The position numbers and the translations under genes are program-made. This document shows, one piece after another, positions 54,583 to 61,674 of a stretch of 64,000 bases of DNA. Source of the DNA: Actinocatenispora thailandica (GTDB lineage Bacteria; Actinomycetota; Actinomycetes; Mycobacteriales; Micromonosporaceae); contig NZ_AP023355.1 of the NCBI RefSeq assembly GCF_016865425.1, positions 2,540,198 to 2,604,197 of the forward strand. The letters are read 5' to 3'. Every line of letters starts with the position of its first letter. Position 1 is the stretch's first letter. The notes under the pieces are model-generated. The model did no database searches and was not told the DNA's origin. It worked only from the letters and a program-made list of their open reading frames with translations.

Positions 54583-55422
54583 GTGTTGACGGTTCCGGTC
54601 CGGTTGCTCGGCGACACCGACCGGGCCGAGGTGCATCGGCTGCTCGACTCGGAGCCGATCGCGGCGGCGCAGGTCGCGGAGCGGGTCGAGGCGGGTGGCT
54701 TGACGTGGTGGCGTACCGGCGCGCGGGTGTTCGGCTACGGCCCGCCCGGCCGGTTGGAGTCGCTGTGCTGGCTGGGCGCGAACCTGATCCCGGTACGGGC
54801 GGGCTCGGCGGCGATCGCCGGGTTCGCCGAGCTGGCTCGCCGGGAGGGCCGGCGCTGCTCGTCGATCGTCGGTGCGGCGGACGCGGTCCTGGAGCTGTGG
54901 GACCGGCTGTCGCCGCACTGGTCGCCCGCCCGGGAGGTCCGGCCCTGCCAGCCGTTGCTGATGACCGACGAGCGTGCTCCGGTGCCGCCGGATCCGGACG
55001 TGCGGCTGGTGCGGCCCAACGAGGTCGGCACGCTGTTCCCGGCGTCGGTGGCGATGTACACCGAGGAGGTCGGGGTGTCGCCGGTCGCCGAGGCCGGCGG
55101 TCGGGCCTACCGGCAGCGGGTCGCGGAGCTGGTCCGGTCCCGCCGGGCGTACGCGCGGTTCGTCGACGGCAAGGTCGTGTTCAAGGCCGAGCTGGCGGTG
55201 GTGACCCGGCACACCGCGCAGGTGCAGGGTGTGTGGGTGGCGCCGGAGTGGCGCGGTCGCGGTATCGGTACGGCGGGGATGGCCGCGGTGGTGGCCGACG
55301 CGCTGGAGCGGGTCGCGCCGACCGTCAGTCTGTACGTCAACGACTACAACACCCCGGCCCGCCGGGCGTACGAGCGGTGCGGTTTCCGCGCCGTCGGTAC
55401 GTTCGCCACGGTGCTGTTCTGA
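54583..55422 (+). CDS. GNAT-family N-acetyltransferase (DUF4081-type)
   Basis: A 279-residue protein with an N-terminal domain of the kind that follows ispG in actinobacteria (AEVHRLLDSEPIAAAQVAER, ARVFGYG, LCWLGANLIP) and a C-terminal GNAT fold. The acetyl-CoA loop is in VWVAPEWRGRGIGTAGMAAV, followed by YVNDYNTPARRAYERCGF. The substrate is unknown. The GTG at 54583 has GGAG seven bases upstream. In many relatives the next gene is proS; here a 269-bp gap and an unrelated membrane protein follow. Confidence 0.9.
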   Translation: MLTVPVRLLGDTDRAEVHRLLDSEPIAAAQVAERVEAGGLTWWRTGARVFGYGPPGRLESLCWLGANLIPVRAGSAAIAGFAELARREGRRCSSIVGAADAVLELWDRLSPHWSPAREVRPCQPLLMTDERAPVPPDPDVRLVRPNEVGTLFPASVAMYTEEVGVSPVAEAGGRAYRQRVAELVRSRRAYARFVDGKVVFKAELAVVTRHTAQVQGVWVAPEWRGRGIGTAGMAAVVADALERVAPTVSLYVNDYNTPARRAYERCGFRAVGTFATVLF

Positions 55423-55509
55423 CGGCGGTCGCGGGCGGGTCGCTGGGGTGGCGTGACGGGTCTGCCGAGGTGCACGGTGGGTACTGGTGGCGCGTCCTGA
55501 CGGGAACCG

Positions 55510-55640
55510 TGACAGCGACGTATGTTACGACAAAGGAATCCTTTTAATACCCTAGAGTCCGAATTTTCTGTCAGATTTATGCGTATCGTCGGTCGGGCTG
55601 GTGACAGCACGCTCGCTACGTTGGGATAATCGAGGGACCA
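55510..55640. other. AT-rich intergenic stretch
   Basis: Within a window that is otherwise strongly GC-rich, about 55510-55600 is rich in A/T (ccttttaataccctagagtc, gaattttctgtcagatttat). A possible -10 element ggataat (55624-55630) sits near its right end, 60 bp before the next gene. It may be a promoter region or a trace of a lost insertion where proS would be expected. Confidence 0.5.
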
Positions 55641-55691
55641 CTCAGAGTTACCGATGGTTCCCCGAACCCGAGGGCAGACGAGGTGAGCGTG

Positions 55692-56225
55692 ATGGGGAGG
55701 ATCGTCAAGACCCGTGGCGAGGGCGTCACCAAGTACTACTGGTACCCGGGGGAGAAGGCGGACTGGATCAGGGCCGCGGTCGCCGTCGGCGCCGGACTGG
55801 TGGTCCTCGCGCTGGTCGCCCTGTTCACGCACAGCGGTCTGTGGGCGTCCGTGCTCGGCACGTCCGTGACCGCCGCCGTGGCGGGTCTCAACTTCGGTCG
55901 CCGGGACGCCCGGGCGCTGCGTGACCTGCCGGACATCGCCTCGGCGCGCAAGGCCGCGATCGTCGACACCGGCCGAGCGATGTGGCGGGCCATGGTCAAG
56001 GGCTGCGGTGCGGCGGGCGCCGCGGTGCTGGTGGCGAACATGTCCAGTCGCGGCTTCGTCGCCGACTGGCTGCTCCCGCTGGTGCCCGCGGTGGTCGGTG
56101 CGCTCGCACACCAGGCCGGCATGATCGCCGAGCGGATGTCCGAGGACGCGGCCGCCCGCAAGCAGGCGGTCGAGGCGACCCCGCTGCGCGCCCGCGCCGC
56201 CGAGCCGACCAGCAACGCCGCCTGA
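55692..56225 (+). CDS. Hypothetical integral membrane protein
   Basis: A 177-residue protein: short basic N-terminus (MGRIVKTRGEGVTKYYWYPG), then paired helices (RAAVAVGAGLVVLALVALF and VLGTSVTAAVAGLNFG), a central charged stretch (RRDARALRDLPDIASARKAA), two more helices (CGAAGAAVLVANMS; WLLPLVPAVVGALAHQAGMI) and a charged tail. I recognise no family. The ATG at 55692 has GAGG eight bases upstream. It is a single gene with an AT-rich promoter region before it and repeats after it. Confidence 0.75.
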   Translation: MGRIVKTRGEGVTKYYWYPGEKADWIRAAVAVGAGLVVLALVALFTHSGLWASVLGTSVTAAVAGLNFGRRDARALRDLPDIASARKAAIVDTGRAMWRAMVKGCGAAGAAVLVANMSSRGFVADWLLPLVPAVVGALAHQAGMIAERMSEDAAARKQAVEATPLRARAAEPTSNAA

Positions 56226-56250
56226 TCACGGGGCGTGCCGGCCCGGGCGG

Positions 56251-56341
56251 TCGGGCCGGTACGGCGGACGCCGGCCGGTCGGGCCGGTACGGCGGGCGGT
56301 CGGGCCGGTACGGCGGACGGCCGGCCGGTACGGCGGACGCG
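56251..56341. repeat. GC-rich direct repeats
   Basis: Four copies of a ~17-bp core (cgggccggtacggcgg type), starting near 56252, 56280, 56301 and 56321 with variable spacers. They sit in the 259-bp gap between the membrane protein and argA. No coding sense or clear hairpin was found. Confidence 0.75.
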
Positions 56342-56484
56342 GGGTACGTGCGGCGCCGGCTGGTCGGGCCGCTGCCGTGTGGCGGACCCGGCGCGGGGTC
56401 GCTCCCGGTTGTGCGGGTGTGCTCGGTCACGGATCCGGTGCGCTGCAGGGTGGGGCGCTGCCCGCTCGCGTGTATGCTGCCCTT

Positions 56485-57018
56485 GTGGATGAACATGCAG
56501 CGCAATGCATAGCGATTCCATCGCTGACGGTGCGGCGGGCCAGGACCGCCGACGTGCGGGCGATCGGCGCGCTGATCGACCGGTACGCGCCGGAGCGCCG
56601 GCTGCTCACCAAGCCCGCCGTCACCCTGTACGAGGGCATCCAGGAGTTCCGGATCGCCGAGCGCGGCGACCGGGTCGTCGGCTGCGGCGCGGTGCACGTG
56701 TTCTGGGAGGACCTCGCCGAGATCCGCACCGTCGCGGTCGACCCGGCCGAGCGCGGCAACGGCATCGGGCACCGGCTGGTCACCGAGCTGCTGGAGGTCG
56801 CCCGCGACCTCGGCGTGACCCGGGTCTTCGTGCTCACCTTCGAGGTCGGCTTCTTCGCCCGACACGGCTTCACGGTCATCGACTCCGACTCCGCCGTCGA
56901 CACCGGGGTGCGCCAGGAACTGCTGCGCTCGGCCGACGAGGGGGTGGCGGAGTTCCTGGAGCTGGAGCGCGTCAAGCCCAACACCCTGGGCAACACCCGC
57001 ATGCTCCGCCACCTCTAG
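56485..57018 (+). CDS. argA: N-acetylglutamate synthase (GNAT, ArgA type)
   Basis: A 177-residue stand-alone GNAT closely resembling the actinobacterial amino-acid N-acetyltransferase that performs the first step of arginine synthesis (the Rv2747 type): VRRARTADVRAIGALIDRYA, LYEGIQEFRIAE, GCGAVHVFWEDLAEIRTVAV, the acetyl-CoA loop RGNGIGHRLV, RVFVLTFEVGFFARHGF, and VKPNTLGNTRML. GTG 56485 is the first start; GTG 56530 would begin directly at the fold. An ARG-box-like dyad overlaps the first codons, fitting arginine control. No other arg gene is nearby. Confidence 0.9.
   Translation: MDEHAAQCIAIPSLTVRRARTADVRAIGALIDRYAPERRLLTKPAVTLYEGIQEFRIAERGDRVVGCGAVHVFWEDLAEIRTVAVDPAERGNGIGHRLVTELLEVARDLGVTRVFVLTFEVGFFARHGFTVIDSDSAVDTGVRQELLRSADEGVAEFLELERVKPNTLGNTRMLRHL
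56495..56510. promoter_or_regulatory. ARG-box-like dyad at the argA start
   Basis: atgca (56495-56499) and tgcat (56506-56510) form an inverted repeat with a 6-bp spacer, overlapping codons 4-9 of the longest argA frame. Streptomyces ArgR operators have the same atgca/tgcat-type half sites. This is a by-eye match. It would place ArgR directly on the translation start, or mean the real start is GTG 56530. Confidence 0.4.
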
Positions 57019-57027
57019 GTCGGCGCC

Positions 57028-57114
57028 TCAGCGCCCCCGGTGCGCGTGGCAGCAGCCGAGGACGAACGCCAGCACGAGGGTGAACAGCCAGCCCAGCGCG
57101 ATGCGGACGCTCAC
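57028..57114 (-). CDS. Very small single-pass membrane protein (28 aa)
   Basis: A 28-residue frame starting GTG at 57114, overlapping the stop of the upstream 80-residue gene by four bases (GTGA). It encodes one membrane helix (IALGWLFTLVLAFVLGCC) and a basic His-rich tail (HAHRGR). Translational coupling and the clean helix-plus-basic-tail design argue that it is real. The function is unknown. Confidence 0.5.
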   Translation of the reverse strand: MSVRIALGWLFTLVLAFVLGCCHAHRGR

Positions 57115-57353
57115 ACCGTTCTCCGCACCAGCAACCCGGACAGCCGGACGAAGTAGGTGTGCACCCGCGCGTCGGCGCTGCCGACCTGATCGAGCGGAAC
57201 GACCCGCAGGTACATGGTTCCCTCGGTGAGGGTGTCCACGGTGGACACGACCAGCGCCCACCACGACCCGACGCCGGGCACCCCGGCCGCCGGGCAGATG
57301 AAGCACTCGTCGCCCGCGCGGGGCCTCGCGTACCGGATCGCAGGCCGACTCAT
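57111..57353 (-). CDS. Hypothetical small protein of the GntR cluster
   Basis: An 80-residue protein (SRPAIRYARPRAGDECFICP, VSTVDTLTEGTMYLRVVPLD, ending VHTYFVRLSGLLVRRTV). Two Cys in ECFICP could bind metal, but no second pair is seen. The ATG at 57353 has GGGAG four bases upstream. It is divergent from a GntR-type gene across 155 bp with operator-like repeats, so the GntR protein probably controls it. The family is not recognised. Confidence 0.7.
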   Translation of the reverse strand: MSRPAIRYARPRAGDECFICPAAGVPGVGSWWALVVSTVDTLTEGTMYLRVVPLDQVGSADARVHTYFVRLSGLLVRRTV

Positions 57354-57432
57354 GGCACTCCCTTCCCGAACCCTCGGCCGCGCTGCCGAGACCGTGGTTC
57401 CAGTGCGTGATGGTGAGGCCACGTTAGCAAAC

Positions 57433-57465
57433 CGCGCTAGATCGCGCTATGTCGAGCTAGTACGC
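57433..57465. promoter_or_regulatory. 10-bp-period operator candidate between the GntR gene and its divergent neighbour
   Basis: Three units in tandem, cgcgctagat, cgcgctatgt and cgagctagta (57433, 57443, 57453), then cgcgg. The 10-bp period puts all copies on one DNA face, and the ctag cores are partly palindromic. The site lies 79 bp before the minus-strand start and 43 bp before the GntR ATG. Confidence 0.55.
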
Positions 57466-57508
57466 GGAATGGCGAAGCGTGCTGAAACGAAGCTCGTAGC
57501 GTCGAGAC

Positions 57509-57766
57509 ATGCCGCGCTGGGAATCGATCACGCGAGGGGCTCCGTCACCCGTCTATCGGCAGCTGGCCCGCGTCCTCGCGGAGGCCATCGATGCCGGAGA
57601 GTACGGGCCTGCCCAGAAACTACCCAGCGAATCGGATATTCAGCAGCTCACCGGGATAGCGCCGATGACCACCCGGAAGGCGTTCCGGCTGCTCGCGGAG
57701 CAGGGGAAGGTGCGAACGATTCCGGCCCGAGGCACGTTCGTCGAGCCTGTCGGCGACCTGGACTGA
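57509..57766 (+). CDS. Short GntR-family regulator (DNA-binding domain only)
   Basis: An 85-residue protein that is almost only a GntR winged helix: VYRQLARVLAEAIDAGEYGP, LPSESDIQQLTGIAPMTTRK, FRLLAEQGKVRTIPARGTFV. No effector domain follows, as in many small actinomycete GntR proteins of mobile or developmental origin. The ATG at 57509 is used. The upstream tandem repeats are likely its operator. The glutamine-synthetase-like gene begins 29 bp later, so it might also be in this transcript. Confidence 0.9.
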   Translation: MPRWESITRGAPSPVYRQLARVLAEAIDAGEYGPAQKLPSESDIQQLTGIAPMTTRKAFRLLAEQGKVRTIPARGTFVEPVGDLD

Positions 57767-57795
57767 ACACCACCGGACCGCTCGAAGGGACGCAG

Positions 57796-59175
57796 ATGGG
57801 TACTGCCATGCCGATTCGACGGGAGCCGGCGCTCGGCCTCGACGAGCTGCGCCGGCGGGTGGCCGGTGAGAGCGTCGACACCGTGGTGCTCGCGGCCTGT
57901 GACCTGCAGGGCCGGTTGGTGGGCAAGCGGTTCGACGCGAACTTCTTCCTGGCCGAGGTGGTCGAGCACGGCACCGAGGCGTGCGACTACCTGCTCGCGG
58001 TCGACGTCGAGATGAACACCGTCGACGGCTACGCGACGTCCAGCTGGGACACGGGGTACGGTGACCTGCTGCTCACCCCGGATCTCGCCACCCTGCGGTC
58101 GCTGCCCTGGCAGGATGGCAGCGCCCTGCTGCTGGCCGATGTGTCCGCAGTGGACGGAGCGCCGATCGCGGTGGCGCCGCGGCAGGTGCTGCGCGACCAG
58201 CTGGCCGCGCTCGCGGCGCGCGGGCTGCACCCATACGTCGGGACCGAGCTGGAGTTCTGCGTCTACGACGACTCGTACGAGGACGCCTGGCGGCGCGGCT
58301 ATCGCGACCTGGCGCCGGCCAACCAGTACAACGCGGACTACTCGATCCTCGCCACCGGGCGCATCGAACCGCTGCTGCGGGCGATCCGGCGCGGGATGGC
58401 CGGTGCCGGGATGACGGTGGAGAGCGCGAAGGGGGAGTGCAACCTCGGCCAGCACGAGATCGCGTTCCGCTACTCCGACGCGCTGACCACCTGCGACAAC
58501 CACACGATCTACAAGACCGGGGCGAAGGAGATCGCCGCGGCGCAGGGCCGGTCGCTGACCTTCATGGCCAAGCCGAACCAGCGGGAGGGCAACTCCTGCC
58601 ACGTGCACTGCTCGCTGCGCGACGACGCCGGCAGGACGGCGCTCGCCGGTGACGGCGAGCACGGCTTCGGCCCGACGATGCGGCACTTCCTCGCCGGCCA
58701 GCTGCGCTGCCTGCCCGAGCTCACCCTGCTGTACGCGCCGAACGTCAACTCCTACAAGCGGTTCCGGGACGGTTCGTTCGCGCCGACGGCGGTGCGCTGG
58801 GGGCTGGACAACCGCACCTGCGCGCTGCGCGTGGTCGGGCACGGCGACTCGTTGCGGGTGGAGAACCGGGTACCCGGCGGCGACGTCAACCCTTACCTCG
58901 CGGTCGCCGCGATCACCGCCGCCGGGCGGTACGGGATCGAGCACGAGCTGGCGCTGGAGCCGCCGTGCGAGGGCAACGCGTACCGGCAGGACGGGGCGCG
59001 GGTTCCGGGCACGCTGCGCGAGGCGGTCGCGGTGTGGCGGGACAGCGCCGTGGCGCGCGAGCTGTTCGGTGCCGAGGTGGTCGAGCACTACGCGCACTGC
59101 GCCGAGGTCGAACTGGCCGCGTTCGACGCGGCGGTCACCGACTGGGAGCTGTACCGCGGGTTCGAACGGATGTGA
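57796..59175 (+). CDS. Glutamine-synthetase-family ligase, gamma-glutamylamine-synthetase-like
   Basis: A 459-residue GS-fold ATP-dependent ligase. The N-terminal beta-grasp has VVLAACDLQGRLVGKRFDAN. The catalytic barrel has GTELEFCVYDD (metal Glu), ESAKGECNLGQHEIAFRYSD, KPNQREGNSCHVHCSL (substrate/ATP region) and RVENRVPGGDVNPYLAVA. It lacks the adenylylation Tyr region of GlnA and belongs to the branch that glutamylates amines such as putrescine or ethanolamine. An aldehyde dehydrogenase and an SDR follow, which suits amine catabolism. The ATG at 57796 has GAAGGGA upstream. Confidence 0.88.
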   Translation: MGTAMPIRREPALGLDELRRRVAGESVDTVVLAACDLQGRLVGKRFDANFFLAEVVEHGTEACDYLLAVDVEMNTVDGYATSSWDTGYGDLLLTPDLATLRSLPWQDGSALLLADVSAVDGAPIAVAPRQVLRDQLAALAARGLHPYVGTELEFCVYDDSYEDAWRRGYRDLAPANQYNADYSILATGRIEPLLRAIRRGMAGAGMTVESAKGECNLGQHEIAFRYSDALTTCDNHTIYKTGAKEIAAAQGRSLTFMAKPNQREGNSCHVHCSLRDDAGRTALAGDGEHGFGPTMRHFLAGQLRCLPELTLLYAPNVNSYKRFRDGSFAPTAVRWGLDNRTCALRVVGHGDSLRVENRVPGGDVNPYLAVAAITAAGRYGIEHELALEPPCEGNAYRQDGARVPGTLREAVAVWRDSAVARELFGAEVVEHYAHCAEVELAAFDAAVTDWELYRGFERM

Positions 59176-59403
59176 CCCGACGGCGACGGCGACGACATCG
59201 CTGGTACGACGGCAACCGTGGCGGTGCGGTGACCGGAGCAGGCGACTCCGGTCGGCCGACCGGAGCGGCCGGACCGGGCAGCGGACGGTGGGAAGGGGGG
59301 CGGGCGGGCGAGACGGCGGATGATCTGGACGGGACAACGGCAGGCGGTCATCGGACGGGAAGGCGGCTCGCGACCGGCGCGAGTGAACGGACCGGGGGGT
59401 GCG

Positions 59404-60753
59404 ATGGAACTGGTCAACCCGACGACGGGGGAGCCGATCGGCGACGTGCCGCTGGCATCGCTGGAGATGGCGGACGCCGCGATCGAACGGGCGGCGGCGG
59501 CGTTCGAGACGTGGCGCCGGGTGGCTCCCGCCGACCGGGGGCGGCTGCTGCGGCGGTTCGCCGAACTCATCGAGGCGCACACCGACGAGCTGGCCGAGCT
59601 GGAGGTGCGCAACTCCGGCCACCCGATCGGCAACGCGCGCTGGGAGGCGGGCAACGCGGCGGCGGTCGTCGACTACTACTCCGCCGCGCCGGAGCGGCTG
59701 TGCGGCCGACAGATCCCGGTCGCCGGCGGGGTGGACGTCACGTTCCACGAACCGCTCGGCGTGGTCGGGATCATCGTCCCGTGGAACTTCCCGATGCCGA
59801 TCGCGTCCTGGGGCTTCGCGCCGGCGCTCGCCGCCGGCAACACCGTGGTGCTCAAGCCGGCCGAGCTGACCCCGCTGACCGCGCTGCGGCTCGGTGAGCT
59901 GGCGCTGGATGCCAGCCTGCCCGAGCACGTGCTGACCGTGCTGCCGGGGGCCGGCGACGTGGTGGGCCAGCGGTTCGTGACCCACCCGGCGGTACGCAAG
60001 GTGTGCTTCACCGGGTCGACCGAGGTCGGCAGGAAGATCATGGCCGGCTGCGCGGACCAGGTGAAGCGGGTGACGCTGGAGCTGGGTGGCAAGAGCGCGA
60101 ACATCGTGTTCGCGGACGCCGACGTTGCCGCCGCGGCGGCGGCGACGCCGATGTCGTTCTGCGACAACACCGGCCAGGACTGCTGCGCGCGCACCCGCAT
60201 CCTGGTCCAGCGCGGCGTCTACGAGCCGTTCCTCGCCGCGCTGGCCGACGCCCTGGCCGCGGTGCGGGTCGGTGACCCGCGGGATCCGGGCACCCAGGTC
60301 GGGCCGCTGATCTCGGCGCCGCATCGGGACCGGGTGCGCTCCTACGTGGCCGGTGCCGAGGTGCTGCTGCGCGGTGCCGCCCCGGCCGGCCCCGGCTTCT
60401 GGTACCCGCCGACCGTGCTCGCCGGTGGCGGCGGCACCGATCGCGCCTGGCGGGAGGAGATCTTCGGCCCGGTGGCGTCGGTCCTGCCGTTCGACACCGA
60501 GGACGAGGCGATCCGGATCGCCAACGACACCGCGTACGGGCTGTCCGGCTCGATCTGGACCCGCGACCTCGGTCGGGCGCTGCGGGTCAGCCGCGGGGTA
60601 CGGGCCGGCAACCTGTCGGTCAACTCGCACGCCTCGGTGCGCTACTCGACCCCGTTCGGCGGGTTCGGCTCCTCCGGGCTGGGGCGCGAACTCGGGCCCG
60701 ACGCGTTGGCCGGTTTCACCGAGACGAAGAACGTCTTCCTCGCCGACGGCTGA
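59404..60753 (+). CDS. Aldehyde dehydrogenase family protein
   Basis: A 449-residue NAD(P)-dependent aldehyde dehydrogenase. Features are VPWNFPMPIASWGFAPALAA, KPAELTPLTALRLGELAL, the nucleotide loop FTGSTEVGRKIM, the general-base Glu in TLELGGKSANIVF, the catalytic Cys in NTGQDCCARTRIL, and EEIFGPVASVLPF. Next to a gamma-glutamylamine-synthetase-like gene it may oxidise a glutamylated aminoaldehyde, as PuuC does. The ATG at 59404 starts the fold; the 228 bp before it hold no clear gene. Confidence 0.92.
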   Translation: MELVNPTTGEPIGDVPLASLEMADAAIERAAAAFETWRRVAPADRGRLLRRFAELIEAHTDELAELEVRNSGHPIGNARWEAGNAAAVVDYYSAAPERLCGRQIPVAGGVDVTFHEPLGVVGIIVPWNFPMPIASWGFAPALAAGNTVVLKPAELTPLTALRLGELALDASLPEHVLTVLPGAGDVVGQRFVTHPAVRKVCFTGSTEVGRKIMAGCADQVKRVTLELGGKSANIVFADADVAAAAAATPMSFCDNTGQDCCARTRILVQRGVYEPFLAALADALAAVRVGDPRDPGTQVGPLISAPHRDRVRSYVAGAEVLLRGAAPAGPGFWYPPTVLAGGGGTDRAWREEIFGPVASVLPFDTEDEAIRIANDTAYGLSGSIWTRDLGRALRVSRGVRAGNLSVNSHASVRYSTPFGGFGSSGLGRELGPDALAGFTETKNVFLADG

Positions 60754-60810
60754 CCGGCCCCCGCCGGCTCGCCGACCCCCGACGACCCGCGAAACACGAA
60801 GGAGCAAGCG

Positions 60811-61578
60811 ATGACCGAACGCCTGGAGGGCAGGGTCGCGGTGGTCACCGGCGCCGGCAGCGGCATCGGCGCCGCCACCGCCCGCCGGTTCGCCGCCGAG
60901 GGCGCCACCGTGGTGGTCGTCGACATCGACGACACAGCCGGTGCCGCCGTCGCCGAGCAGGTCGACGGCGCCTACCGGCACGTGGACGTCACCGACGAGC
61001 CGGCGGTACGCGACCTGTTCGGCTCGGTGGTCCGCGAGTACGGCCGGCTCGACGTGGCGTTCAACAACGCCGGGATCTCGCCCCCGGAGGACGACTCGAT
61101 CCTCACCACCGACCTGGACGCCTGGGAGCGGGTGCAGCGGGTCAACCTCACCTCGGTCTACCTGTGCAGCAAGTACGCGATCGAGCAGATGCGTCCGGCC
61201 GGCCGTGGCTCGGTGATCAACACCGCCTCGTTCGTCGCGGTGCTGGGCGCGGCGACCTCGCAGATCTCGTACACGGCGAGCAAGGGCGGCGTGCTCGCGC
61301 TCACCCGTGAGCTGGGCGTGCAGTTCGCCCGGGAGGGCATCCGGGTCAACGCGCTGTGCCCGGGGCCGGTCAACACGCCGCTGCTGACCGAGCTGTTCGC
61401 CGCCGACCCGGAGCGGGCCCAGCGCCGGCTGGTGCACGTACCGATGGGGCGGTTCGCCGAGCCCGAGGAGATCGCCGCCGCGGTGGCGTTCCTCGCCTCC
61501 GACGACGCGTCCTTCGTCACCGCCTCCACGTTCCTCGTGGACGGCGGCATCTCCGCCGCCTACGTCACCCCGATCTGA
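60811..61578 (+). CDS. Short-chain dehydrogenase/reductase
   Basis: A 255-residue classical SDR. The cofactor loop is VVTGAGSGIGAATARRFAAE, with VVVDIDDTAG (Asp at the second strand suggests NAD preference) and FNNAGISPP. The catalytic Ser is in VINTASFVAVLG and Tyr/Lys in SYTASKGGVLAL. The C-terminal VTASTFLVDGG is typical. The ATG at 60811 has AAGGAG upstream. It is third in the catabolic set after the aldehyde dehydrogenase, 57 bp apart; the substrate is not evident. Confidence 0.93.
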   Translation: MTERLEGRVAVVTGAGSGIGAATARRFAAEGATVVVVDIDDTAGAAVAEQVDGAYRHVDVTDEPAVRDLFGSVVREYGRLDVAFNNAGISPPEDDSILTTDLDAWERVQRVNLTSVYLCSKYAIEQMRPAGRGSVINTASFVAVLGAATSQISYTASKGGVLALTRELGVQFAREGIRVNALCPGPVNTPLLTELFAADPERAQRRLVHVPMGRFAEPEEIAAAVAFLASDDASFVTASTFLVDGGISAAYVTPI

Positions 61579-61674
61579 CCGCGACGGTACGTCGTGCCTG
61601 GTACCGGCGCCGGGAAGGGCGGGAAGGGCGCGCCCTCGGCCCGGGCCGTCCCAGCCGGCTGGTATCAAGACGGG

